This document shows positions 54,998 to 63,973 of a stretch of DNA of 64,000 nt, in pieces. The notes under the pieces are model-generated. The model ran no database searches. It had not been told where the DNA came from and was given only the letters and a program-made list of their open reading frames with translations. A program made the translations under genes and the position numbers. Each line of letters starts with the position of its first letter. Position 1 is the first letter of the stretch. Origin of the DNA: Nocardioides aquaticus (GTDB lineage: Bacteria; Actinomycetota; Actinomycetes; Propionibacteriales; Nocardioidaceae); NCBI RefSeq assembly GCF_018459925.1, contig NZ_CP075371.1, positions 2,976,001-3,040,000 of the forward strand. Direction: 5' to 3'.

Positions 54998-56752
54998 TCA
55001 GCCGCGCCCGCGGGGCAGACAGACCCGGAACGTGCTGCCGACGCCGAGGTCGGAGCGCACCACGATCCGCCCGCCGTGCAGGTGCACGATGCGCCGTGAG
55101 ATGGCCAGCCCCAGCCCGGATCCCGGCAGCGACAACGCCTCGGGGTTGGTCGAGCGGTGGAAGGCCGAGAACAGGTGGACCTGGTCGGCGGCGGAGATGC
55201 CCAGGCCGGTGTCGGTGCACTCCAGCCAGACCCCGCCCGCGTCGTCGGACCCGACGCCGACGGTGACCTCGCCGCCGCGGGGGGTGTACTTGACCGCGTT
55301 GCCGAGCAGGTTGTCCACCACGGTCCCCAGCTCGTCGGGGTCGGCGTCGACCGGCACGGTCTCGCTGGGCACGTCGAGGTTGAGCACCAGTCCCCCACGC
55401 TCGGCCTGGACCGCGATCAGCTCGACGCTGGCGGCCGCGAGCACGCGCAGGTCGACCGGGCGGGGGACGTGGACCCGCGACTCCTGCAGGGCGGAGTAGT
55501 CCAGCAGGTTCTGCACGAGCCGGTCCAGCCGCCGGGCGTTGCGGGCGATCGCCTCGACCGACCCGATGCCGGTCTCGAGGTCGGTGAGCAGCTCGGCGTG
55601 GCCGACGATCGAGCTCAGCGGGGTCTTCAGCTCGTGGGAGATCGTGGCGATCAGCTCACCCCGGTACCGGTCGAGCTCCCGCAGCTCCCCCACGAGGTGC
55701 CGCTCGCGCTCGAGGACCCGGGCGTCGAGGACCACCCGGCCCAGCAGGCGCCCGATCTCGCCGACCGTCTCCTGCTCCAGCTCGCTCCACGTGCTCGTCC
55801 CGGGCCGTCGGGCCACCAGCAGGTAGCCCGACGTGTCGCGCTCGCCCACCGGGGCGAGCAGCAGCGTGGCGTCGCACTTCTCCGGGGCCAGCCCGGAGAC
55901 GCGCGTGAGCTCCGTCGGCCCCAGGACGGCGGGATGGCCGGAGCGGGCCGCCCCGACCGCGAGCCCGGCGGCGACCCGGGCCAGCGTCAGCGAGCCCCCG
56001 GGGTGGGTGGCGAAGAAGTGGGAGTCCTCGAGGTTCTCCAGGTCACCGGAGGTGACGCAGCGGATGGCCACCTCGTCGACGCCGAACCCGTCCGCCACGG
56101 CACGTCCGACCCCTTCCAGGGTCAGGTCGAGGTCGGCGAGCCGGGCCGCCGCCGAGGCGGCGCTGAGGACCTCGCCCATCCGGACCTGCGTGGCCAGCCG
56201 GTCGCGCTGCTGGGCGTTGTCCATGGCCAGGCCGGCCTGCACCACGAACATCTCCAGCAGCTCGCGCTCGAGCTCGCCCGGCACCATGCCGTCGGCCGGC
56301 AGGTCCACCGACATGTTGCCCAGCAGCCGGCCGGTGGCCGACCACAGCGGGGCGTACAAGGTGTCCAGGGGGTGCCAGGCGCCCTCGACCGGGCTGGGCT
56401 CGAGGTCGGGCACCCAGGCGGCCTCCTCGAGGGGCGCCGGGAGCCGGTCGTGCGGCAGGAAGCGCAGCACGCCCCACTCGTCGGCGAGGTCGAACTCGTT
56501 GACCAGCGAGGCCACGGGCGTGCGCCGGCCCAGCAGGAGGTCGCGCACGTGCGGCGGGGCGGCGACGTTCGTCATCACCAGCGTGTCGGTCTCGAGCCGG
56601 GAGATCGCGGCCACCCCGAAGCCGAGCACCTCGACGACGCCGTGGGCGACCTCGTCGAGCACCTCGGAGAGGTCCGCGGAGGCGTTGACCCGCTGCATCA
56701 GCCGGTAGAGGCGACGCAACGCCTCAGGTCGCGAGGACGCAACGACGTTCAT
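54998..56752 (-). CDS. GAF-domain sensor histidine kinase
   Basis: A cytosolic kinase of about 584 residues without membrane helices. Two GAF-type sensing regions (about 20-170 and 205-355) precede a HisKA domain with ATISHELKTPLSSIVGHAEL (phospho-His about 371) and an HATPase domain (NLLGNAVKYT, DTGLGISAAD, GSGLGLAISRRIV). No response regulator is adjacent, so the partner is elsewhere. I chose ATG 56752 because of GGGAG upstream; ATG 56800 adds 16 residues. The ligand is unknown; redox or gas sensing is a family possibility. Confidence 0.88.
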   Translation of the reverse strand: MNVVASSRPEALRRLYRLMQRVNASADLSEVLDEVAHGVVEVLGFGVAAISRLETDTLVMTNVAAPPHVRDLLLGRRTPVASLVNEFDLADEWGVLRFLPHDRLPAPLEEAAWVPDLEPSPVEGAWHPLDTLYAPLWSATGRLLGNMSVDLPADGMVPGELERELLEMFVVQAGLAMDNAQQRDRLATQVRMGEVLSAASAAARLADLDLTLEGVGRAVADGFGVDEVAIRCVTSGDLENLEDSHFFATHPGGSLTLARVAAGLAVGAARSGHPAVLGPTELTRVSGLAPEKCDATLLLAPVGERDTSGYLLVARRPGTSTWSELEQETVGEIGRLLGRVVLDARVLERERHLVGELRELDRYRGELIATISHELKTPLSSIVGHAELLTDLETGIGSVEAIARNARRLDRLVQNLLDYSALQESRVHVPRPVDLRVLAAASVELIAVQAERGGLVLNLDVPSETVPVDADPDELGTVVDNLLGNAVKYTPRGGEVTVGVGSDDAGGVWLECTDTGLGISAADQVHLFSAFHRSTNPEALSLPGSGLGLAISRRIVHLHGGRIVVRSDLGVGSTFRVCLPRGRG

Positions 56753-56851
56753 CGGACGGGCTCCCGAGGTGTTCTGGTCCACCGAGGACCGAGGCGGCAT
56801 CCCGGAGTCTAGGCACCCGGACCCGCCTGTGGGCGGGATTGAGGCGACCGG

Positions 56852-58531
56852 TCAGGCCACGACCACCACGGGCACGATCATCGGACGCCGTCGGTGGGTG
56901 CGGCTGACCCACCGACCGAGGGTCCGGCGGAGCACCTGCTGCAGCTGCTGGACGTCGGTCGTGCCGTCGGCCAGGGCCTCGGTCAGCGCGGCGACGACCT
57001 CCGCGCGGACGTCGGTGAAGTCGACGCCCTGGAGCGCGTTGCCCCGGGCGTGCACCTCGGGCGCGGCCAGCACGGCGCCGCGCTCGAGGTCGAGGACCGC
57101 CACCACCGAGAGGAACCCCTCCTCCCCCAGGATCCGGCGGTCCTTGAGGTCGGACTCGGTGACCTGCCCGACCGAGGACCCGTCGACGTAGACGTACTCG
57201 CAGGGCACCCGGCCGACCACGTCGGCGCGCCCGTCGACCAGGTCCACGACCACGCCGTCCCCGGCGACGACGACGTCGGGGACCCCCGTACGCCGCGCCA
57301 GCTCGGCGTTGGCGCGCAGGTGACGGACCTCGCCGTGCACCGGCATCACGGCGCGCGGGCGGACGATGTTGTAGCAGTAGAGGAGCTCGCCGGCGCTGGC
57401 GTGGCCGGAGACGTGGACCAGCGCGTTGCCCTGGTGCACCACCCGCGCGCCGAGCCCGGCCAGGCCGTTGATCACCCGGTAGACGGCCGTCTCGTTGCCC
57501 GGGATCAGGCTGGAGGCCAGCACCACCGTGTCCTCCTCGCCGACCTGGACGAGCTGGTGGCTGCCCTGGGCCATCCGGCTCAGCGCGCTCATCGGCTCGC
57601 CCTGGGAGCCGGTGGAGACCAGCACCTGGCGCTCCGGCGGGAGGCCGGCGAGCTCCTTGGCCTCGACCACGACACCCTCGGGGACGCGCAGGTAGCCCAG
57701 GTCGCGGGCGATGGCCATGTTGCGCACCATCGAGCGGCCGACGTAGCCGACCTTGCGCCCGTGCGCGACCGCGGCGTCGAGGACCTGCTGCACGCGGTGG
57801 ACGTGGGAGGCGAAGCAGGCCACGACCAGCCGGCCCTGCGCCCCGGCGAAGACCTGGTCGAGGACCGGGGTGATGCTGGTCTCGGCCGTGGTGAAGCCCG
57901 GCGTCTCGGCGTTGGTGGAGTCGGTGAGGAAGAGGTCCACGCCCTCCTCGCCCAGCCGCGCGAAGGCCCGCAGGTCGGTGAGCCGGCCGTCGAGGGGCAG
58001 CTGGTCCATCTTGAAGTCGCCGGTGTGCAGCACCAGCCCGGCGGTGGTGCGGATCGCGACGGCGAGCGCGTCGGGGATGGAGTGGTTGACCGCGACCAGC
58101 TCGAGCTGGAACGGGCCGAACGAGATGGTGTCGCCCTCGGCGACGACGTGCTGGACGCTCTGGCGCAGGCGGTGCTCGCGCAGCTTGGGCTCCAGCAGGG
58201 CCAGGGTCAGCCGCGAGCCGACGAGCGGGATGTCGGGGCGCTCCCGCAGGAGGTACGGCGTCGCGCCGACGTGGTCCTCGTGGCCGTGCGTCAGCACCAG
58301 CGCCTCGACGTCGCCGAGGCGGTCGCGGATCCAGGAGAAGTCGGGCAGGACCAGGTCGACGCCGGGCTGGTGGTCCTCGGGGAAGAGCACGCCGCAGTCG
58401 ACGAGCAGCAGCCGGCCCTCGTGCTCGAAGACGGTCATGTTGCGACCGATGTCGCCCAGGCCGCCCAGCGGGACGACGCGGAGTCCGCCGGGTGTGAGCG
58501 CAGGCGGGTCGGAGAGCTCGGGGTGGGGCAC
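56852..58531 (-). CDS. rnj: Ribonuclease J
   Basis: A 559-residue metallo-beta-lactamase/beta-CASP ribonuclease for mRNA decay and rRNA processing. The zinc site THGHEDHVGA, LHTGDFKMDQ, the beta-CASP segments VACFASHVHRVQQVLD and STGSQGEPMSALSRMA, and HVSGHASAGEL are intact; a C-terminal dimer domain follows. GTG 58531 with GAGAGG before it is the start. It lies 35 nt from dapA, the classical actinobacterial pair. Confidence 0.95.
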   Translation of the reverse strand: MPHPELSDPPALTPGGLRVVPLGGLGDIGRNMTVFEHEGRLLLVDCGVLFPEDHQPGVDLVLPDFSWIRDRLGDVEALVLTHGHEDHVGATPYLLRERPDIPLVGSRLTLALLEPKLREHRLRQSVQHVVAEGDTISFGPFQLELVAVNHSIPDALAVAIRTTAGLVLHTGDFKMDQLPLDGRLTDLRAFARLGEEGVDLFLTDSTNAETPGFTTAETSITPVLDQVFAGAQGRLVVACFASHVHRVQQVLDAAVAHGRKVGYVGRSMVRNMAIARDLGYLRVPEGVVVEAKELAGLPPERQVLVSTGSQGEPMSALSRMAQGSHQLVQVGEEDTVVLASSLIPGNETAVYRVINGLAGLGARVVHQGNALVHVSGHASAGELLYCYNIVRPRAVMPVHGEVRHLRANAELARRTGVPDVVVAGDGVVVDLVDGRADVVGRVPCEYVYVDGSSVGQVTESDLKDRRILGEEGFLSVVAVLDLERGAVLAAPEVHARGNALQGVDFTDVRAEVVAALTEALADGTTDVQQLQQVLRRTLGRWVSRTHRRRPMIVPVVVVA

Positions 58532-58566
58532 GGGGACCTCTCGGTGAGGGTCGGTGGGGCGGCTGC

Positions 58567-59463
58567 TCAGAGGACGCCGGCGGCCTCGAGCCCGGCACGC
58601 AGCGCGGACACCTCGTCGTCGTCGAGGGCGGCCAGCGGGGGGCGCACGCGCCGGTTGTCCAGGACGCCCAGCAGCTCGAGCGCGGCCTTCGCGGTGGTGG
58701 CGCCGTAGTTCGCCGGACCCATCACGGCGTCCACGGCGGGCTGCATCGCCGTGTGGAGCTCCAGCGCGCGGACCGGGTCGCCGCCGAGGAAGGCGCGCAC
58801 CATCTCGGCCAGCTGGTCGCCGACGACGTGGCCGGCGACGCTGACGACGCCGGCGGCGCCGTGCGCCAGCCAGGCGAGGTTCATCGGGTCGTCGCCGGAG
58901 TACACGGCGTAGCCCAGCCGTCGCAGCCGCAGCCCCCGGGCGAGGTCGCCGACCGCGTCCTTGACCGCGACGACGGGGTCCCAGGCGATGGCCTGCTCGT
59001 AGACGTCCATCGGGATCGTCGTGGCGGTGCGCCCCGGCACGTCGTAGAGCATCACCGGCACGTCGGTGGCCTCGACGACGCTGCGGAAGTGCAGCAGCAC
59101 GCCGGCCGGCGACGGCTTGTTGTAGTACGGGGTGACCAGCAGCAGCCCGTCCGCACCGATCTCGGCGGCCTGGCGCGCCAGCTGCACGGAGTGGGCGGTG
59201 TCGTTGGTGCCGACGCCCGCGACCACCACGGCCCGGTCGCCGACCGCGTCCTTGACCGCGGCCAGGATCGCGCCGTCCTCGCGCACCGTGGTCGTCGGCG
59301 ACTCCCCCGTGGTGCCGGAGACGACGACGCCGTCGTGGCCGTGGTCCACCAGGTGCACCGCGATCCGCGCGGTGGCCTCGAGGTCGACCCCGCCGTCCTC
59401 GTCGAACGCCGTGGCCATCGCCGTGAGGACCCGGCCGAACGGGGCCGCGGGGGTGGAGGTCAT
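58567..59463 (-). CDS. dapA: 4-hydroxy-tetrahydrodipicolinate synthase
   Basis: A 298-residue TIM-barrel aldolase of the lysine/diaminopimelate route, joining pyruvate and aspartate semialdehyde. GTTGESPTT, the Tyr-bearing VTPYYNKPS and Schiff-base Lys in VVAVKDAVGD are correct. ATG 59463 lies just 9 nt after the glycosyltransferase stop, so it may be cotranscribed with the nitrilase-type cluster upstream. Confidence 0.95.
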   Translation of the reverse strand: MTSTPAAPFGRVLTAMATAFDEDGGVDLEATARIAVHLVDHGHDGVVVSGTTGESPTTTVREDGAILAAVKDAVGDRAVVVAGVGTNDTAHSVQLARQAAEIGADGLLLVTPYYNKPSPAGVLLHFRSVVEATDVPVMLYDVPGRTATTIPMDVYEQAIAWDPVVAVKDAVGDLARGLRLRRLGYAVYSGDDPMNLAWLAHGAAGVVSVAGHVVGDQLAEMVRAFLGGDPVRALELHTAMQPAVDAVMGPANYGATTAKAALELLGVLDNRRVRPPLAALDDDEVSALRAGLEAAGVL

Positions 59464-59472
59464 GGCGGCACG

Positions 59473-60597
59473 TTATCGCCCGAGCAGGCGCTGGTAGAGC
59501 ACGAGGTGCGCGCGCGCCGCGCGCTCCCAGGTGTACGACGCGGCCACCGCGCGTCCGGGGGCCGGGTCCGGCGGCGTCGCCAGCACCCCGGCCAGCGCCG
59601 CCGCGGTCCCCGGTACGTCCGCGGCGTAGGCGACGGCGTCGCCGAGCACCTCGCGCAGCACCGGGAGGTCCCGCGCGACCACCGGCACGCCCGCGGCCAG
59701 CGCCTCCATCGCGGCCAGCCCGAAGCCCTCCTTGGTGGAGACCATGGCCAGCGCGTCGGCCTGCGCCACCAGCGCCGGCAGCTCGTCCTCGTCGAGCGTG
59801 CCGAGGACCACCGGCTCCACGTCGAGCTCGGCGCAGCGCCGGTCGAAGGCCGCGCGGTAGTCGCGGTAGTCGAACAGCGTCTCGCCGCCGCCGAGGACCA
59901 GCCGCCGCCCGGAGCGGAGGGCGGGCGGCAGCGCGGCGTACGCCTCGAGCAGGTCGAGGCTGGCCTTGCGCGGCTCGATGCCGCCGAGCGCCAGGACGTA
60001 GCGGCCCAGCCGGTCGGCCCACTGCGCCCGGCCGGGCGCGTCCTGCGCCCCCGCGGCGAACCGGGCCGCGTCGACGCCGTTGGGGATGACGGTGGCCGCA
60101 CGCCCCCACCCGTCGCGCACCTCCGCGGCGACCGCGGCCGAGACGCAGACCAGGTCGCTCGGCGCCGCGACGGCGCGGTCGTGGCACGCCGCCAGCTCGG
60201 GCGTGGTGAAGGTGTCGAGGTGGTGCACGGTGCGCACGCACGGCAGCGCGGCGTTGGCCGAGATGCAGTCCTGGGCGTGCACCACGTCGTACGCCCCGCG
60301 CGCGGCGTCGAAGGCGTCGCGCAGGACGGCGATGGACCGCACGATCCGCTCCCCGACCCTCTCGTCGGCGACCTCGGGGAAGGCCACGGCGCGGACGCCG
60401 ACCCGCGGGTCGACGGGGCGGAAGAACGTGGCGTCGCCGCCGCGCGCCAGGGTCCAGACGTCGACGCGGACGCCGAGCGCGACCAGCGCCTCGGCGAGGG
60501 CGAGGGTGTGCACGACGCCGCCGCGGGGCCGGGTGGAGTAGGTCAGCAGGGCGACCCGGGGCAGCGCGGGGGCGGACGAGGGGGCGGGGACGGTCAC
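59473..60597 (-). CDS. MSMEG_0565-type glycosyltransferase
   Basis: A GT4-like glycosyltransferase of about 374 residues, starting at GTG 60597. LLTYSTRPRGGVVHTLALAEAL, YDVVHAQDCISANAAL, TVIPNGVDAARFA, LGGIEPRKASLDLLEAY and STKEGFGLAAMEALAAGVPVV (in two parts) form the two Rossmann halves and donor-site Glu. This type accompanies the Nit1C cluster of actinobacteria and cyanobacteria. The acceptor is unknown. The start overlaps the stop of the nitrilase-like gene (GTGA). Confidence 0.85.
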   Translation of the reverse strand: MTVPAPSSAPALPRVALLTYSTRPRGGVVHTLALAEALVALGVRVDVWTLARGGDATFFRPVDPRVGVRAVAFPEVADERVGERIVRSIAVLRDAFDAARGAYDVVHAQDCISANAALPCVRTVHHLDTFTTPELAACHDRAVAAPSDLVCVSAAVAAEVRDGWGRAATVIPNGVDAARFAAGAQDAPGRAQWADRLGRYVLALGGIEPRKASLDLLEAYAALPPALRSGRRLVLGGGETLFDYRDYRAAFDRRCAELDVEPVVLGTLDEDELPALVAQADALAMVSTKEGFGLAAMEALAAGVPVVARDLPVLREVLGDAVAYAADVPGTAAALAGVLATPPDPAPGRAVAASYTWERAARAHLVLYQRLLGR

Positions 60598-61454
60598 GGC
60601 CGCCCCTCGGCGACCGGCACGCGGTAGGCCGCGGGCACGAGCTCCTCGAGGTGGTGCAGCACCCGCCGGGCGCGCGCGACCTCGGCGGCGACGTCGACCT
60701 CGGCGACCGCGAGGCCGCCCTTGGCGCCGGTCCGGGCCAGCACGTCGCCGCCCGGGCCGACCACCTTGGCCTGGCCCAGGAACCTCAGCCCGCCCATCAC
60801 GCCGGTCTGGTTCGACGAGGCCCACACGACCTGGTTCTCCGCGGCCCGGGCCTGGTCGTAGAGGTCGAACAGGCGGGCCTGGCGGTCGCGTGGGAGCCGG
60901 GAGGCGCGGTCGGTGACCGAGGCCGGCCAGGCCGAGAGGCAGGCGACGGCCTCCGCGCCACCGAGGGCCAGGGCGCGCGCGGTCTCGGGGAAGGTCTTGT
61001 CGTAGTCGATGAGCATCCCGAGCCGGCCGACCGGGGTGTCGAAGGCCCGGAAGGCGTCCCCGGCGGCGTAGACCAGGGCCTCCCCCGCCGGCTGGTGCAC
61101 CTTGTGGTGCCGGCCCAGGACGCCGTCGCCGTGCACGCACACCGCGGCGTTGTAGAGCAGCGTCGAGCCACCGTCGGCGACCTCCTCGGCGTACCCCAGG
61201 CAGACCACCATGTCGCGGGCGGCCACGCGTACCCGGCGCACCTCCGGGCCGTCCTCGGCCAGCCCCGGCGGCAGCGAGTCGGGGTCGGGCCGGCGCAGGT
61301 CGGAGAGGTAGCCGCCCAGCGTCGCGTCGGGCAGGACCAGCAGGCCGACCCCGGCCTGCCGGGCCGCGGCGACGATGCCCTCGACCTTGTCCAGGGCGCG
61401 CCCCACGTCGCGCCCGAAGTGCCCGGCGACCGCGCCGATCCGGAGCGCGGGCAC
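60594..61454 (-). CDS. Nitrilase-superfamily paralogue lacking the catalytic Cys
   Basis: A 286-residue carbon-nitrogen hydrolase fold. Compared with its paralogue 1.6 kb upstream it keeps the Lys (GRHHKVHQP, Lys118), but the nucleophile Cys of LICYDKAFPE is Asp (LIDYDKTFPE, Asp150) and the Glu of ALPEACLGGY is Asp (VLPDATLGGY, Asp43). Both changes are plain in the codons (Asp150 is GAC). It cannot act through the usual thioester. A structural, regulatory or substrate-binding partner of the intact enzyme, or a different chemistry, is possible. The gene is intact and coupled to both neighbours. Confidence 0.88.
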   Translation of the reverse strand: MPALRIGAVAGHFGRDVGRALDKVEGIVAAARQAGVGLLVLPDATLGGYLSDLRRPDPDSLPPGLAEDGPEVRRVRVAARDMVVCLGYAEEVADGGSTLLYNAAVCVHGDGVLGRHHKVHQPAGEALVYAAGDAFRAFDTPVGRLGMLIDYDKTFPETARALALGGAEAVACLSAWPASVTDRASRLPRDRQARLFDLYDQARAAENQVVWASSNQTGVMGGLRFLGQAKVVGPGGDVLARTGAKGGLAVAEVDVAAEVARARRVLHHLEELVPAAYRVPVAEGRP

Positions 61455-61458
61455 GCCC

Positions 61459-62757
61459 TCAGCCGACCCGCGCCGGTGCGCCCAGCGGCGCCCGGCGGGA
61501 CCCGGTGACGCAGGAGACGACGTGCTCGGCGTCCTCGGCGACGCCCAGGAAGCGGCCCGAGCCCCAGGTGTGCAGCCAGGGCAGGCCGAGGAAGAAGAGC
61601 CCGGGCACGGAGGTGACGCCCCGCGTGTGCGTCGGGCGGCCGTTGCCGGCGAAGACGCCCACGTCGACCCAGCGGTAGTCGGCGCGGTAGCCGATCGCCC
61701 ACACGATGCTGGTGACGCCCTCGGCCACCAGGTCGAGGGTGGCCGGGTCCTCCGCGGGCGCCCAGACGGGCTCGTACGACGACGGCGGTGGCGCGTCGAT
61801 GCCCTCCCGCTCGACGAACCGGTCGATGTCGCGGTTGATCGAGCGGTACGTCTCGTCGGCCGCGTCGAGCGCCGCGGTCAGCGTGGGCCGGAACCGGACC
61901 TGGGAGTCCTCGCCGCCCTCGAGCAGGCCGTAGAGCCGCATCCCGTCGGCGGCGAACGCGCGCAGGTCGATGTCGCGGCCGCCGTCGCGGCCGGTGACGT
62001 AGTGGTTGGTCTTCTCCCGCGCGGCGAGCCCGCCGGGGTAGGAGGCGACCGGCGTGTCGTAGAGCCCCATGTCGCACAGCCAGGTCATCACGTCGCGGCC
62101 GCGGTAGCGGCGCGCCACCCGGGGCGCGTCGCCGACCGCGAGGTGCACCCGCCGACCGGCCAGGTGGAGGTCCTCGGCGATCTGGGCGCCCGACTGCCCG
62201 GAACCGACGACCAGGACGGCGCCGGCGGGCAGCTGGTCGGGGTGGCGGTAGTCGGCCGACTGGAGCTGGGTCACGGCCGGGTCGAGGGCCGGCGCCCACG
62301 CCGGCACGATCGGCAGGTGATAGCCGCCGGTCGCGATCACGACGTGGTCGGCGGTCATCGTGGCCGGGCCGTCGGGACCCTGGGTGGTGAGCACGAACCC
62401 GCCACCGTCCCGCTCCGTCAGCCGGGTCACCGCCGTGTGCTCGCGCACCGGCGGACCGAAGGTGGCGGGGTAGCCGGCCAACCAGGCCACGACCTCCTCG
62501 CGGGTCATGAAGCCGTCGGGGTCCGGGCCGTCGTAGGCGTAGCCCGGCAGCCGGCACTGCCAGTTCGGCGTGACCAGGGTGAAGGAGTCCCAGCGGCTGT
62601 CGGTCCACTCGTGGGTCAGGGTGCGGGCCTCGAGCACGACGTGGTCGACGCCGTCGCGGGTCAGGCACCAGCTGGTGGACAGCCCGGCCTGGCCACCGCC
62701 GACGACGGCGACCTCGTGGTGCTCGGTCTCGTCGTGCTGGGACGGGTACGGGGTCAT
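61459..62757 (-). CDS. MSMEG_0569-type flavin-dependent oxidoreductase
   Basis: A 432-residue FAD/NADPH enzyme of the flavin monooxygenase type. EVAVVGGGQAGLSTSWCL is the FAD site, VLVVGSGQSGAQIAEDL the NADPH site, and GLFFLGLPWLHTWGSGRFLGV closes the FAD domain. The family is a fixed member of the Nit1C cluster. The ATG at 62757 overlaps the stop of the small gene upstream. The reaction is unknown. Confidence 0.88.
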   Translation of the reverse strand: MTPYPSQHDETEHHEVAVVGGGQAGLSTSWCLTRDGVDHVVLEARTLTHEWTDSRWDSFTLVTPNWQCRLPGYAYDGPDPDGFMTREEVVAWLAGYPATFGPPVREHTAVTRLTERDGGGFVLTTQGPDGPATMTADHVVIATGGYHLPIVPAWAPALDPAVTQLQSADYRHPDQLPAGAVLVVGSGQSGAQIAEDLHLAGRRVHLAVGDAPRVARRYRGRDVMTWLCDMGLYDTPVASYPGGLAAREKTNHYVTGRDGGRDIDLRAFAADGMRLYGLLEGGEDSQVRFRPTLTAALDAADETYRSINRDIDRFVEREGIDAPPPSSYEPVWAPAEDPATLDLVAEGVTSIVWAIGYRADYRWVDVGVFAGNGRPTHTRGVTSVPGLFFLGLPWLHTWGSGRFLGVAEDAEHVVSCVTGSRRAPLGAPARVG

Positions 62758-63056
62758 CTGGTCTCCTCCGGGAGCGGCGGCCACATCGCGACCACCTCGA
62801 CGAGGGCGGTGGGGTCGTAGGACGCGGCCGAGCGGCGGACCTGGGCGACGGTGGCGGCCGCGGAGGTGCAGGCGAACCCGTACCGCTCGCGGACGCGGTC
62901 GCTGGCGGTGGCCATCGCGCGGGCGGCCCGGTCGGTCAGCTCGGTGACGGTGTAGGTCGCCCCGGCGGCGAGGTGGTCGTGGACCACCAGCGACGGCGAG
63001 TAGCACTCCTCCACCCGGCCGTCGGGCCAGCGGACGGCGAAGCTCATCTCAGGCAT
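62754..63056 (-). CDS. MSMEG_0570-type small protein
   Basis: A 100-residue protein with MSFAVRWPDGRVEECYSPSL, matching the MSMEG_0570 family annotated as linked to nitrogen starvation. It has no enzyme motif. The ATG at 63056 overlaps the nitrilase stop, and its stop overlaps the flavoprotein start, placing it inside the Nit1C-type operon. Related Nit1C clusters have been implicated in cyanide assimilation in Pseudomonas; whether that applies here is open. Confidence 0.85.
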   Translation of the reverse strand: MPEMSFAVRWPDGRVEECYSPSLVVHDHLAAGATYTVTELTDRAARAMATASDRVRERYGFACTSAAATVAQVRRSAASYDPTALVEVVAMWPPLPEETR

Positions 63057-63915
63057 GCGCGGCCACCCGGTCGTAGTCGTAGAGCTCCGGTCGGCGGTCG
63101 CCGAGGTGGAACATCGAACGGCGCGCGGTGCCGAGCACCTCGTCGACGTCGAGGGTGGCCACGGCCATCCCGGCGTCGGCGCCGGTGGAGGCCAGCACGT
63201 CACCGCCCGGGCCGACGACCTTGGCGTGGGAGACGAAGCGCAGCGAGCCGAAGGTGCCGACCTGGTTGGAGGCCAGCCACACGACCTGGTTCTCGAGCGC
63301 GCGGGCCTGGTCGAAGATGTTGAACCGGTGGGTCCACCGGTCCTCGGCGATCGAGCCGGCGGTGGCGGTGCGGGAGGCCGGCCAGGCCGAGATGCAGGCG
63401 ATGATCCCGGCGCCGTCGAGCGCCAGCGCGCGGGCCGACTCGGGGAAGGCCTTGTCGTAGCAGATCAGCGCCCCGACCCGTCCGGCCGGCGTGTCGAAGG
63501 CGCGGAGGTCCTCCCCCGCCGCGTAGTGCAGGTCCTCGCCCAGCGGCTGGTGCACCTTGCGGTGCACGCCGAGCACGCCCTCGCCGCTGACCACGGCCGC
63601 GCTGTTGTAGCGCAGCGGGCCGTCGGCCTCGCAGAACCCCACCACCACCGTCATCTCCCGCGCCGCCGCGGCGACCCGGCGCAGCTCGGGCCCGGCGAGG
63701 TCGAGGACCGGGGGCAGCGAGTCGGGCTCCTCGTCGTGGGTGCCGTCGCGGCCGCGTCCCAGGGCGGAGAGGTACCCGCCCAGGCAGGCCTCCGGCAGCG
63801 CCAGCACGGACACGCCGCGGGCCCTGGCCTGGGCGGTGAGGGTCTCGACCTGGGCCAGGTCGGCGTCCAGGTCGCGGCCGAAGCCGGCGGCCACGGCCGC
63901 CACGCTGGTGCTCAT
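63049..63915 (-). CDS. Nitrilase (Nit6803/MSMEG_0566-like) with intact triad
   Basis: A 288-residue C-N hydrolase with the whole catalytic set: Glu42 in ALPEACLGGY, Lys120 in GVHRKVHQP and Cys152 in LICYDKAFPE. The length and cluster context match the Nit1-type enzymes that hydrolyse nitriles to acids and ammonia. GAGAGGA precedes the ATG at 63915. It heads the part of the operon visible here; further cluster members (radical SAM, acetyltransferase, AIR-synthase-like) would lie beyond the right edge. Confidence 0.92.
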   Translation of the reverse strand: MSTSVAAVAAGFGRDLDADLAQVETLTAQARARGVSVLALPEACLGGYLSALGRGRDGTHDEEPDSLPPVLDLAGPELRRVAAAAREMTVVVGFCEADGPLRYNSAAVVSGEGVLGVHRKVHQPLGEDLHYAAGEDLRAFDTPAGRVGALICYDKAFPESARALALDGAGIIACISAWPASRTATAGSIAEDRWTHRFNIFDQARALENQVVWLASNQVGTFGSLRFVSHAKVVGPGGDVLASTGADAGMAVATLDVDEVLGTARRSMFHLGDRRPELYDYDRVAAHA

Positions 63916-63937
63916 CGGTGGTCCTCTCGGTGGGGGT

Positions 63938-63973
63938 GTCGGTCGGGTCGTCGGTCGGGTCGTCGGTCGGGGG
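63938..63973. repeat. 12-bp tandem repeat, three units
   Basis: GTCGGTCGGGTC occurs at 63938 and 63950, with a diverged third copy at 63962, immediately upstream of the nitrilase gene. It may be slippage in GC-rich spacer DNA or the end of a neighbouring gene outside the window. Confidence 0.7.
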
